Assembly: GCA_004802705.1 (NCBI GenBank)
Contig: SGPL01000441.1
Coordinates: 1-27,663, forward strand
Reading direction: 5' to 3'
Length of the DNA stretch: 27,663 nucleotides
Source: Bondarzewia mesenterica
Lineage: Eukaryota > Basidiomycota > Agaricomycetes > Russulales > Bondarzewiaceae
The position numbers and the translations under genes were made by a program. Below the pieces are notes generated by a model that saw only the letters and a list, made by a program, of their open reading frames with translations, was not told the origin of the DNA and did not search any database. Positions 10,478 to 20,599 of this stretch are shown piece after piece. The first letter of the stretch is position 1, and each line of letters opens with the position of its first letter.

Positions 10478-13400
10478 CGAGTCTAGAGTTTATGAAGTGG
10501 CTCTAGATGAAGGGTTGTTATAACGACTCTATATTTGTAAAATCTACAAAAAGCAAACAATCAGAAATTGTTACTTGAATCTCTCAGAACAGCCAAAGTG
10601 TCAAAATAAAAGCAATGATAGATAGTGGGGTGATAGGAAGGTTCATTCACTGGAAAGCCGTAGAAAAACATGACTTGCAAACTACTAAGTTGCATTAAGA
10701 AATCAAGATTCATAATGTCGACAATACAGAAAACATCTTGGAGTGAATCAAGGAATTTATGACTCTCGAAATGTGAATTGAAGAACATGTCAAAACTACC
10801 AAGTTATATGTATCTGATATTGAAGATGATGAAATCATTCTTAGTCTGCCCTCACTGCACACCCATAACCCTATCATTGACTGGTGAAATGAAAAGGTCC
10901 ATTTCCAAAACTGCCCATGGTAGTGTTGGAAGAAGAAGTGCAATTGGAAATACAAACAAGTTCTTCGAAAACTCCTCAGTCAGTGTGATAGACGAGAAAA
11001 GATAGAAGTAGTGTCTATCTCACAAAAGTTGGCAGAAGAAGCAAGAAAGAACAAAATAAAAAAATCAATCAAAGAATCGATCCCTGCTCACTACTTAGCA
11101 TACCGATGAGTGTTTGAAGAAGAGGCATCCCAACAATTCTCACCCCCTCGTACATGGGACCATAAAATCAAGTTGAAACCTGATGCACCTAATGAAATTT
11201 CTATAAAAATAATCCCCCTCTCAAGAGATGAGCAAGGGGAACTCGACAGGTTCTTAGAGGAATATTTGCAAAGAGAAATGATAAGGACATCTAAATCTCC
11301 CTATGCCTCACTATTCTTCTTTGTCAAAAAGAAGGATGAAAAGCTTCAAACAGTACAGGACTACTGGAAGCTAAACGAGCACACTATCAAGAACTGATAC
11401 CCTCTTCTATTGAGCTTGAATATTATAGGGGGTCTAAAGGACAAACACATCTTCACTAAGATGGATGTCCACTGGGGATATAATAACATCTGCATCAAAG
11501 AAGGCGACTAAAAAAAAGGCAGCCTTTCTCACTAATTGGGGCCTATTCAAACTAATGGTCATGTTTTTTGGTCTAACCAACTCACTGGCAACTTTTCAAA
11601 CAATGATGAATGAGCTATTTAAGGACCTCATTGCAATGGGTGAAGTGATCATTTACATGGATGACATTCTCGTAGCAACTATCTACATAGAAAGGCACCA
11701 TGAACTTATAAATGAAGTACTCCGTCGACTTGCAGAAAATGACCTATTCTTTAAACCAGAGAAATGTACATTCAAGGTTGACACAGTGGATTACTTAGGC
11801 TTCATTATCTCCTATGATAGGCTAGAGATGAACCCAGTTAAGATTAAGAGGCTATCTAACTGGCCCGCACTGCAAAGGGACAAGGATGTGTGCTCATTCC
11901 TAGGCTTCAGAAACTTCTACTGCCAATTCATAAAGGAATATGCTCAGTTGGCGCAACCCCTGCATGACCTCACAAAAAAGGATACCAAATGGCATTGGAA
12001 TGAATCACAGCAGATAGCCTTTGATGCACTGAAGAAGGCCTTCATATCCACACTAGTGTTGGTCCAACCAGACACCACAAAACCATTTAGGGTTGATACT
12101 GATGCATCACTCACGATGACGGGGGGAATTCTATTGCAGAAGGGCAGGGATAGACAGTGGCACCCATGCACTTACCTCTCAAAAGGATTCTCCCCCACCG
12201 AATGAAACTATGATATATATGACCGAGAACTACTAGTGATCATTCAGGCCTTTGAAGCATAGCGACACTTTCTAGAAGGGTCAGAATACACCATTGAGGT
12301 CCACTCTGATCACAAAAACTTGACATTTTACAAAGATGCCAGGAAGCTGAACTGGAGGCAGGCGTAATGGACACTGTTCCTGACCTACTTCAACTTCGAG
12401 ATATATCATATAAAAGGAACAAAGTGTGTGCCAGATGGTCTGTCTCATCGGCCTAACTTTGACAATGAGAAGAATGACAATGAGGAATGAATCCTTCTTA
12501 GCCAAACCCTATTCACTAAAATGCTCGCAATGGAAGATGACATGATAGAAGAATCCCTGAAGGATCACATTCATAGTTCAAAAGACATAGATGATGAGAT
12601 TGCCTTAGCCTTAGAGCTCATAAAGAAAGTAGGGCCAAGGTCGATGACAAGAGGGATAGAAGAATAGAATGTTGAAGATGGCTTAATCTTATTCTAAGGA
12701 CATATTCATGTCCCCAAAGACCAAGAACTTCGACAAGAAATTTTATAGCAACATCATGACCTACCTGCTATGGGACACCCGGGTGAATGGAAAATAGTAA
12801 AATGTGTACAGCAAGAATTCTGGTGGCCAGGAATGACAGTGTTCATAAATAAATACGCCAAAGGTTATTCTACATGCTAAACATCAAAGAATTAATCAAA
12901 TTGACCTAGAATCCCCCTTATTTTTATTAAAGTCAACATACATGCTCTCCCTTTCTAAGTAGTCTCTATGAACTTCATCACGGATCTTCCACAGTCAAAA
13001 GGATTTGACTCAATAGCTGTCTTTGTAGATCATGATATATCAAAAGGAGTAGTCTTCATGCCTTACTACAAGACAATAACAGTAGAAGGGATGGCAGACC
13101 TCTACTACAACTATGTCTAGAAACATTATAGCCTACCCAGAAGGGTGATATCAGATCAGGGCCCACAGTATGCCTCAAAGGTTATAAGGAAACTCTGCAT
13201 AAAACTTGGGATAAAATAGGCTATGTCTACGGCCTACCACATACAATCAGATGGACAAACTAAATGGATGAACCAATCCCTGGAGCAATTTTTGCACATT
13301 TTCTGCAATTTTTAAAGTGATAATTGGGCAAAATTACTACCATTCACTGAGTTTGCCCACAACTTGACTGCCCATTCATCGACAAAAAAACGTCCATTCG

Positions 13401-14032
13401 AGCTGATCATGAGATATATACTATGGGCACTACCAGAAGTATTGAAAGATGCTACGATTTCTTCAGTTTCTCAGAGGCTGAAGTGACTGGAAGGGATCCA
13501 AAAGGACACTATCACATCTCACAACCTAGCAGCACAAGTTATAGCACGAAAGGGATCAAAAAAGGGCTAAGAGTATAAGAAGAGGGATGAAGTATGGCTA
13601 GAAGCAAAGAACCTTGCCACTACACATCCCTCAGTGAAACTGGCCCCTCACTGATATGGCCCTTTTGAGGTAACAGATGTGCCATCTCAGGTGAATGTTT
13701 GACTAAAACTCCTGAATGCATGGAAAATACATCTGGTGTTTCACCTATCTCTGATCACACCATTTGTTAAGACCCAAGCACATAGACTCAACTTCAAAAG
13801 ACTAGACCCACTTGATCTCATAGATAACAAAGAAGCATATGAGGTCAAAAAGCTATTAGACTCCAGAATGTTCTATGGGAATCTACAGTATTTAGTCCAA
13901 TGAAAGGGCTACTTGCCCACGGATGATGAATGGATGTTCTGAGAAGACCTCGAAGAAGACATGGAAGATGCACAGCATCATTATTGGCACGTACAATCTC
14001 CATCTCCATCATTGAATTCAATTAACCCATGA
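10478..14032 (+). pseudogene. pol: Pol polyprotein: PR-RT-RNase H-IN-chromodomain
   Basis: About 27 in-frame stops and one frame change. Frame one (about 10480-11500) holds the aspartic protease site MIDSG (about 10615-10630) and the start of RT (KMDVHWGYNN, 11458-11487). An extra base in the A-run near 11510 moves the reading to the next frame, which then stays open to 14032 apart from stops. RT has FFGLTNSLATFQ and the catalytic YMDDI (about 11655-11670); RNase H has RVDTDAS (about 12090). The integrase zinc finger keeps both His (HHD...GHPG) but its first Cys is Tyr (TAT, about 12869). In the catalytic core the first Asp is Asn (SMNFITDL, codon 12971), the second is kept (ISDQGPQ) and the Glu is kept (NQSLEQFL). 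A chromodomain (YEVKKLLDS...LQYLVQ*KGY, 13827-13950) ends the protein; the Trp of WKGY is now a stop. Chromodomains steer integration to chromatin marks. Confidence 0.9.
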
Positions 14033-14085
14033 CAATCTCCTCCTTAGGAACCATGAAGGCTCTTGGTCGTGGAATATGTAGATAG
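14033..14085 (+). other. Junction between pol and the inserted gene fragment
   Basis: Short stretch with no frame of its own. It holds ATGAAGGCT at 14053-14061, which recurs as ATGAAGACT at 15653-15661 on the far side of the foreign fragment. This may be a worn target duplication or chance. CG dinucleotides become common from here on. Confidence 0.35.
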
Positions 14086-14357
14086 AAGTATACGCAGGAT
14101 CCTTCGTAAGGGAATGATTGGCGGGCAAAGGTGAAGGGGCACCGCATCGTGTTCTTCATGATGTGGTTATACTGTGATGATACCTCGGAAAACTTATCTA
14201 AGAAGTAGAACGAGCATAATTCTTTCTTGTGGATGCCAGTCGGACTGCCTAGATCGATGGCACAGCAACAATATAATGTTCATTTCTTATCAACTTCAAA
14301 TATAGCTCCGCTGCTCGAAATGCTAGACGGAATTGTATCGCAGCTGGAGAACGTTGA

Positions 14358-14399
14358 GTATGTTATGTTCGGAGAGCTTCACCTAATTTGATTTAATAG
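14358..14399 (+). other. Retained spliceosomal intron 1 of the fragment
   Basis: 42 nt, GTATGT donor, CTAAT branch-like site and TAG acceptor. Splicing it joins ...ENVE to DAQRDGIWAW in frame (phase 2). This fits a fungal intron. Confidence 0.65.
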
Positions 14400-14853
14400 G
14401 GATGCTCAGCGTGATGGCATCTGGGCATGGGATGTCGCCTCGCAAGAGCTAGTTTTGGTGATACCAGCAGTCCTCGCACTTTTAGGAGACAATCTAATGC
14501 AGAGTGAACTGGCTTGTCATATTGGCTTGCGGGGGAAGTTTTTTTGTTGCTGCTGCTGGGTTAAAGGCCGAGATGCAGAAGATGAAATTGGTGCTCTGCC
14601 TGATATGGTGCCGCCTGCAGGTCATCCTCTTGCTGATTATCTGGGCACTGAATACGCTGATCCGACAAATGCTTCAGATGATTCTACTATGGCTGGGTCT
14701 TCAGTTGCTTCATCTGCTCCTACGTCGTCTGCTGCTCTATCTTTTGCTACTTTCGAACGGTCTACTCCTGTGAATACCGCTGCAATGACTCCAAAAAAGA
14801 AGAGGCAAGAGACGCTTCAGCAACTTGTAGATCGTGCGAAGCATTTTCTTGGG

Positions 14854-14926
14854 GTGTGTCCTGCTTACCTTCTTATATACTTATATCTGATGCACATTCT
14901 CTGTCAAGCCAATCACTTGGAGAGAG
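14854..14926 (+). other. Retained intron 2 of the fragment
   Basis: 73 nt, GTGTGT donor and GAGAG acceptor zone. Removing it joins ...AKHFLG to KDDTKKKLQ in phase 0. The exact acceptor among neighbouring AGs is uncertain. Confidence 0.5.
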
Positions 14927-15173
14927 AAGGACGATACGAAGAAGAAACTCCAGTCTATTTTTAAGACTGCAACTACTGCTGGCAAAATGACCGAGGCTAG
15001 CAAACTCCAAACTGAGTTTGGAATGAAGGATACGTTCCAGTCTTCCTTCATGAATCGTATTTTCGAACTTGGACAAAAGTTGCGAGGCTCGCATGATGAA
15101 AAGCAAGCAGTGATTGATGATCTGGTCAGCACATTCCCGAAAGATACTTTGAGCCCTGTTTGGTGAATCAAAG

Positions 15174-15228
15174 GTACTTGCGCATTGAATATTTTTACGA
15201 TGAAGACTAAATAATATATATATTTTAG
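15174..15228 (+). other. Retained intron 3 of the fragment
   Basis: 55 nt, GTACTT donor, GACTAAAT branch-like site and TTTTAG acceptor. Splicing joins IKG/D to INPHRDTLVEILHV in phase 1, matching what I expect of the family. This is the best-supported of the three introns. Confidence 0.75.
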
Positions 15229-15500
15229 ATATAAATCCACACCGAGATACTCTTGTCGAGATTCTGCATGTCGTGTTACTTGGATTTGTGAAGTATTTTT
15301 GGCGTGATGCGATATCACATCTGAATGCTGAAGAGAAGTCATGTCTTGCAACTCGGCTGTCTTCGCTGGATGTATCAGGACTCGATATCTCACCGCTGAT
15401 TGGGCCAACATTGGTTCAATATGCCGACTCCCTTACAGGTCGTGATTTTTGCACTATTGCACAAGCCACACCATTTATTAACAGACCTTCGAAGTCCCTG

Positions 15501-15649
15501 CACGTCAATTTGCCCTCTCCTTTCCACAGATGATTGAGACTTATAGAGTTGATAATCTCTTTTTTTTATACCTTCAAAGACTTCCATAGAAAACACCCAC
15601 ATGCGATAAGCCTCACATCACCTCCGACCTTATTATCCAATCGTCGAGG
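15501..15649 (+). other. Tail of the foreign fragment, no gene seen
   Basis: About 150 bp with a T-run (15561-15568) and several CG dinucleotides (to about 15647), so by composition it belongs to the foreign fragment and not to the retroelement. No frame can be joined to the upstream exon with confidence. Confidence 0.35.
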
Positions 15650-17296
15650 ATGATGAAGACTATAAAAAAGGGGGCAAAATCTCCCTTTTTCCCTAGTTCT
15701 CTACAGTTCTATGATCACCCTCCTTCTACACCTAGCAAGCTTTCAACTGGTACTTGCCATATCAACTTTGATTTTTCTGATATGTCATTCCTTATTAACA
15801 CTCAAACCCCTTCATTAGCCTCTCCCACTCTCAGCCCACAGGTGACACTATCACTCATACAATACACCACCCTAGAAGAACAAGAATACCTCGATGAAGC
15901 ACTTCTCAAGGGGATAAGAATGAACACATGAATGTATATCTCACCCCTCACCCCCAACTCTCACAACAGCAATGACATCAAAGAAGAAATGCAAGAATAG
16001 GCAGAATGAGACCTAATCCTCTTAGAAGAGGCAGACAAGATCTTTGAGATCTTGGAGGCTCTGGAAGAAGATGGCCACAGACAGGCTAGGATGACTGCAT
16101 AGGAAAGAGAGGATCACTGAGAAGGAACCCGACAGGTGATCCTGAAAGGACTAGTGGAGGCTGGATGAGAGGTGAACCAATAAGAGGAAGTAAGGAGGGC
16201 CTTTGTGGCCTTGACAGTGGAAAGAGCAAGAGAGAATGCACTGAGTCTATAAAAGGAGCTGACAAGGGCCTGGGAGGACATAGAGGAAGTGATCAACTAG
16301 ATCAAAAATAATTCTTTTCTCACAAGAGTGTCCATCCCTCGCTCTCTCTCCTCTCAAATTGACCAAGACATCTCTTTCCTCACTGGGACTCCACCTCATG
16401 CAAATGCATCAGTAAACACTTCCCCTGCACCAATGAGCCCTGTATCTGCCACCACCTACACAAACCTGCCCTACCTCATGATGCCATTGCCCGAACTACT
16501 CCACACACCTTCCTTTATCGAAAGACTAGACTTGCCTATAATCATCACTAAGACAGAGCAGACACCAGATGGGGTGATCTGCTATGGACACCCCACCACT
16601 GCTCTGCTAGTACACACCCCTCCTCTCTTCATAGACTATACCATTGGGATTAAGATAGAGTTCTATGCTGCCATTATGTCCTTAGAAAAATATGCATGAA
16701 TAGAAGGAGCCCTACAGCAGGTAGGAGAACCCAACCTGACTGTGGACATCCACCACTACTGTACACTAACCCTCGACATTGAGGAGGAGCACTGCACCAT
16801 TGCCTTGCATGAATGCTGCCAGTCCCAATTCACCATCAAGAGATGGGACATCGTGGCATGACTCCAGGCAGCAGATACAAGTGTTAGATTAGAACCTCTG
16901 GTCGCTAACTCGCTCCTTGCCCAGATGGTTCCTCCTCACCTTCTGGACTAAGCAAGGCACTTGGATGCAGAAGAAGCTGCCAGATGACTGAGAGGTGGGG
17001 AAAGAAAAGGATACATAAAGCCACAGATCATGAAGATACCTGCTAGATCTTCATCGCAAATAGCAAAAAGGGGAGTGGAGAGACCTCATAGCAGGCCGAG
17101 TAGGGTGAAGAGGTGTTACATCTATGACTCGCCCTCACATCTTACCAAGGCATGCTCCAAGAAGGACAAAGGGTGCATATTTTCCCCCCATAATGATAAC
17201 ACTAACCATGAAGATGACATGGGTGGACCAGACACTCTCTACTATGATGCTGACTATACAGCTGACCTCGATCACTATGGCTACACCACTGACTAG
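15650..17296 (+). pseudogene. Extra ORF of the gypsy element with a zinc knuckle
   Basis: A single frame of 549 codons from ATG 15650 to TAG 17294-17296, broken by about 13 stops that transitions explain. The N-terminal part is Pro/Ser-rich. About residues 90-220 form a Glu/Ala/Arg-rich, probably coiled-coil region (LLEEADKIFEILEALEED; VERARENALSL). A globular middle includes PELLHTPSFIERLDLP and HPTTALLVHTPPLFIDY. Near the C-terminus RCYIYDSPSHLTKACSKK (about 17110-17162) looks like a CX2CX4HX4C knuckle whose second Cys has become Tyr. The last 30 residues are Asp/Tyr-rich. I do not recognise the protein. Its place, sense, between pol and the 3' LTR, is where some LTR elements carry an envelope or accessory ORF; I see no signal peptide or membrane span, so an RNA-binding or Gag-like accessory role is the better guess. 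Confidence 0.6.
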
Positions 17297-17337
17297 AAGT
17301 CCTATTGAGGGCAACAGGAGCGCAGTGAGGGGATAGT

Positions 17338-17739
17338 TGTCATGAATGATAGTATTATATAACTTTTCTTTTTCCTTTTATAGATGCATCACATTATCCT
17401 TCTCAATGAGGCAGTCTGGCTAACTGCGATCACTTTACCTCTACCAGTCCTTTCACTCCTACACCCTGTATGATTATGTAAGCTAGTCCATGTGCCGCAG
17501 CAGGGCTATATATATACTGCAACCAGACTTGTGCTTACTCAGCTTGATCTCTTTCATCTACCTTTATAACTCGATGAAACTACTGCAATAGGATATAGGG
17601 TTAGAGTCCCTATCTTTGCTACCTCTTATCCTGCTTGACCTAGCCAGCAGCTAGTGTCTTAAAATCCTCTTGAAGTCCTAATAAGGCATGATTAGGCTTA
17701 GCACACAGGCAAAGCCACAGAAACCTGACTAACTTGATA
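17338..17739 (+). repeat. 3' LTR of the gypsy element
   Basis: Starts TGTCATGA and ends TTGATA; the final CA seen in the 5' copy is TA here, again a C/T change. It contains no N. The same TATA-like word as in the 5' LTR is at about 17503-17520. Confidence 0.93.
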
Positions 17740-17744
17740 CTAGG
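17740..17744 (+). repeat. Right 5-bp target duplication of the gypsy element
   Basis: CTAGG, partner of NCAGG at 8406-8410. Immediately to the right the hAT transposase gene resumes on the minus strand. Confidence 0.7.
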
Positions 17745-20070
17745 ACACACAAGCAGTATAACATACTCATCTCAGCTACCTCGACAATGTCAAGGAGAAT
17801 ACAACATGGCTTGCCATCCTGTTCAAAATAGACCAAGACTGTAACAAATGCATAGTGATTAGGGGAGCTCCACACATTTGTCACAAAATTGAGGTCTTCA
17901 TCATATTCCTATCCACTAGATGAGTTTCATAGTCCATGAAAGTGATATTTTATACTCACCTAAAGCATTTTTAAGATGCACCAGTGATAATTAGTGAAGA
18001 TGAGATGTACATTGTGCGAGATAGTTGAAGGCAATGGTAAGTAATACTCTGACTTGCTGGTCTTCATTAATGACTAAAAACTCCAGTCTTTGACAATATT
18101 GAAAGGCCACAGGCTTTCGAACATCTAGTAAATGATCTCTACCCTACAATGTCAAGTCAGTGATGCCANNCTGTCTCTATATTATGCTGCCTATAGACTA
18201 ACCTTGTCTCCATTTTAGTATGCTGNCAATGCGAGTACTACACCTTCCCATTTCCTATCCTTTAGAAGGCTGCCATAATAGAACCATCCTTTTTTTCCCC
18301 CCATTACATCGCACACATCATCTGCTGACCTCATTTCTATAACATCTTCAAGAGCTTCTTGCCCCCAACATTTTATAACATGCTTGCACATATTACTGGT
18401 GGATGTTGCATCAGACTTATCAAGGTAACAGTGCACTATCATTTGACAGCTCTTTCTGAGGCATTTGAAGATGTGGCANTACTGACTTTGTATATATTCA
18501 ATAACTAGTGTCATGCTAAAAAAGGCATAAATGAGCAATGTTNAGTGTTTTGAGAGGCATGCTATAATATAGTGAGTATCTGACAGATGTGTGTATGCCT
18601 TACTCACTAANTTCTGCATCAGAATCTTTACTGTCACTATCCTCAGCTCCCTCTCCCCTTGACATTGCATTAACATTGATAATATCGCACTNGGCTTGCT
18701 CATNATCCTCCTCCTCTTGAGTTTNAATAGATGCATGCCTGTGAGCATCTGCAAAAACCTCACTTGCGAATAAGATATTATAAGATGTAATAACAACCAA
18801 TAAGTGATTNCCTGTTTTAACTTATCTCNACTTTTTGATTGTAGTCTAATANGCAGCAAATAAGCAGCAAATAANTATGCAACAAATCATTGTCAAATAA
18901 GCCCAATTTATTATTANTGTAAGAGTAAANTTAATTCTCACTCTTAACTTCACTTATCCTTTNTCATCTTTCAATTTCGACTTTTTATCATTTTTTGCCA
19001 TTTACTAAGTTTGANCNCAAGGCCTCTTGCATTTCACTTCTTCAAGATACTACCTTATTACTCTTAACTACTANACCACTTCAGCTTGTAATTATGATTC
19101 CACATATCTTTATATATAGACCTCAACCTGACTTATAACAAAATTTCACAACTGCTTGATATTNTTGGCTNTTATCATTTTTNATGCATCAACCCTATAC
19201 ATAATATACATCATCAAAAAGGTTTTGANGAGAAGAGCTAAAATCTGAGGACTTTTGATTNATAATTACTTTGACTTAGTCAATAAATGCAAAACTTAAT
19301 AATGACTATACTGATCAATATTAACCATACAATATGCTTTGGTCAGTTATGTTTATGCTGAATTGTGATTAGGGTATTAATATTGTGAGTTAGTGATAAT
19401 TGTGAAGCTCAGCTACTATATTTTAAAGCTCTAACACTTGCCAATTCAGCTAATAGCTTACTTACATGTTAAAAATCAGCTCAAAAACTGCATTCAAGAC
19501 TGCNTTAAAATTTGATCATAAATATTTTTATTGCTTGAAAATNAGGTTTAAACTAAATTANATAGAGAAATTATATTTTACTTTAAAACTATTGTTTTAT
19601 CATTCATTGATTATATTACAAAAGTAATTTGCTTTCAATTAGATATGAATAAGCATCAAATTAGATATAAATTAGTATCAAATTAAAATACAAGAAAAAA
19701 AACTAAAATAAAATNAATAAATATAAATGACATCTTATTCNCAAGTGAGGTTTTTGCNGATGAGTGNTAGTGCTGATGACATAGGGGAGNCTAATAGTGA
19801 TGATGATGCCCAACTTGATACANCATGAATGGAGGAGGTTGACACTTNGNGTCTTATTGGTAATGACACNATGTGATGTGATGAAGCATGAATGGAGNAA
19901 GTCAATGCTTCACATCCTATGGACTGAGAAGTCATCATCATGGTAAGCTTTGGCCTCTTCAATGTAGAGGTCAACAACTGATCCACTATCTTGTGCTTNC
20001 TAGCAAGGACCTTCTCAGTTGCTTTGATGACATGGCTAGTGTGAGTCTGAAGAGGAGGTAAAGAAGACAT
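17745..20070 (-). pseudogene. hAT transposase, N-terminal part with BED zinc finger
   Basis: The reading starts at the minus-strand ATG 20070 (MSSLPPLQTHTSHVIKA...). It is cut by the MITE-like insertion at 18746-19762 and resumes as an acidic stretch (EEEDDEQA, SKDSDAE; N read as the likely base). After an intron (18562-18607, GTGAGT...TATAG) comes the BED finger: CHIFKC (18461-18478) to HVIKCWG (about 18362-18381). Next are KMETR and WPFNIVKDWSF (about 18070-18110). Then LNFVTNVWSSPNHYAFV (about 17845-17890), where hAT proteins normally have Asp; here the codon 17876-17878 encodes Asn, a G-to-A loss of the first catalytic acid. It ends LLDIVEVAE next to the gypsy insertion. BED fingers bind the transposon ends. 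The family identification is firm; the exact exon borders are not. Confidence 0.82.
18746..19762. mobile_element. MITE-like insertion with 31-bp terminal inverted repeats
   Basis: CATCTGCAAAAACCTCACTT... at 18746-18776 is the exact reverse complement of 19732-19762 apart from two N. The 1,017 bp enclosed are AT-rich without any coding frame. It separates two parts of the hAT N-terminal coding sequence. If the ends are taken 3 bp further in, the flanks GTGAGCAT and ATGAGTGN differ only by transitions, which would be an 8-bp duplication and a hAT-type MITE; that part is tentative. Confidence 0.6.
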
Positions 20071-20563
20071 GTTTGGAAGTCTATAAGAATCAGAATGTAT
20101 TAAGGTATGTGTAAATGATTATNGACTTGTGAGCATGCCTCATTNAAATTTAAGCTTTATAGATAGCTTCAGTCTGACATTGTAATAGTGAAGCAAGAGA
20201 TATTGGACATGCTNGCTCAGTGTCTCAAAGTCAGATAGATAGCTGACAGCATATAATGAGCATATGATTAGCTTTTGTAGAGAGAAAATAATCAATGCTG
20301 CTAATATATGCATGCTATGTAGAAGTTTTAGCTTAGTTTCAAGGACAACAAGATTGTTTGATAGCTACAAAAATACCGTAAACTGTAAACCTTAAATTCA
20401 AATCTATATCAGAGTAAATACAAGCACTTTACTAGCTATATTTATTAAAGTAGTAGAGATTTTGAGTACCTGTTCTAAATCAATACCCTTTATAAGGAGT
20501 ATTGAGATTAAAGAGTATACCAATTCATATCCCTACCCTTANCTTGCAGTACCCTTACCCCTA

Positions 20564-20575
20564 ACCCTTAAGGGT
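20564..20575. repeat. 12-bp perfect palindrome near the hAT right end
   Basis: ACCCTTAAGGGT, 24 bp from the right terminus and next to CCCTAACCC. A symmetrical protein-binding site is possible. Confidence 0.5.
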
Positions 20576-20582
20576 ATTAACA

Positions 20583-20599
20583 ACCCTTGCAGTTCACTA
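20583..20599 (-). repeat. hAT right terminal inverted repeat
   Basis: Reverse complement TAGTGAACTGCAAGGGT, paired with 6242-6258 with one C/T difference. Confidence 0.8.

Larger units (their letters stand above)
14086..15500 (+). pseudogene. Intron-bearing fragment of an Agaricomycete transposase-like protein
   Basis: Four exons, 14086-14357, 14400-14853, 14927-15173 and 15229-about 15475, join in phase to give about 400 residues. Landmarks in order: DWRAKVKGH, WLYCDDTSENLSKK, HNSFLWMPVGLPRSMAQ, HFLSTSNIAPPLEMLDGI, GIWAWDV, IPAVLALLGDNLMQSELACH, a Cys cluster (FFCCCCWVKG), a Ser/Thr/Ala linker, DTFQSSFMNRIFELG, then EILHVVLLGFVKYFWRDA and GRDFCTIAQATPFI. I recognise this as a widespread, uncharacterised Agaricomycete family; the order LLGD...C..C...LHVVLLG resembles Plavaka/CACTA-like transposases, which is inference. 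Both ends of the protein are missing. Only three stops occur (14107, 14206, 15164; the last is a CGA-to-TGA change of an Arg), far fewer per codon than in gag or pol, and CG is frequent (about 30 per kb by eye). It sits sense to pol inside the retroelement. Confidence 0.7.
8411..17739 (+). mobile_element. Ty3/gypsy chromovirus-type LTR retrotransposon
   Basis: Two 402-bp LTRs bound 9,329 bp. The order is LTR, gag, pol (protease, RT, RNase H, integrase, chromodomain), an inserted foreign fragment, an extra ORF with a zinc knuckle, then LTR. Integrase after RNase H is the Ty3/gypsy order, and the chromodomain at the pol end marks it as chromovirus-like. It sits in the hAT transposase gene in the opposite direction. 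Sequence just after the 5' LTR (8813-8830) shows no primer-binding site that I recognise. A purine-rich stretch (GTGAGGGGATAG, 17325-17336) just before the 3' LTR is a plausible polypurine tract. It carries at least 50 in-frame stops and a frameshift, so it is not autonomous. Confidence 0.92.
6242..20599 (-). mobile_element. hAT-superfamily DNA transposon, interrupted twice
   Basis: The ends are TAGTGAACTGTAAGGGT at 6242-6258 and, reverse-complemented, TAGTGAACTGCAAGGGT at 20583-20599. They are flanked by an 8-bp duplication. The element spans 14,358 bp, but about 9.33 kb is a later gypsy insertion and about 1.0 kb a later MITE-like insertion, leaving about 4.0 kb, a usual size for an autonomous fungal hAT. 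One transposase gene on the minus strand fills it, with the N-terminal BED finger near the right end and the dimerisation domain near the left end. The element inserted into an F-box/LRR-like gene of the outer unit. It is inactive through stops, a changed catalytic residue and the insertions. Confidence 0.88.
20071..20599 (-). other. hAT 5' untranslated and subterminal region
   Basis: No reading frame. Near the end it carries repeated CCCTTA/CCCCTA words (about 20535-20590). Similar words lie inside the left end in the same orientation (about 6285-6320). They are candidates for transposase binding sites. Confidence 0.5.

Noticed and set aside
14504..14773. Leu-rich open frame overlapping the transposase-like fragment
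   Set aside because: It is a second frame over the exon that encodes the recognised LLGD...HIGLRGKFF block and has no family features of its own.
14881..15411. 176-codon minus-strand frame
   Set aside because: It runs across three in-phase exons and an intron of the plus-strand fragment; the plus-strand reading is family-consistent, so this is a shadow.
17124..17336. Short plus frame at the end of the extra ORF
   Set aside because: It overlaps the zinc-knuckle frame in another phase and lacks any motif.
20545..20580. Telomere or telomere scar (CCCTAACCC-like)
   Set aside because: Only about one and a half repeats, placed exactly at the hAT subterminal zone; better explained as a transposon end motif.
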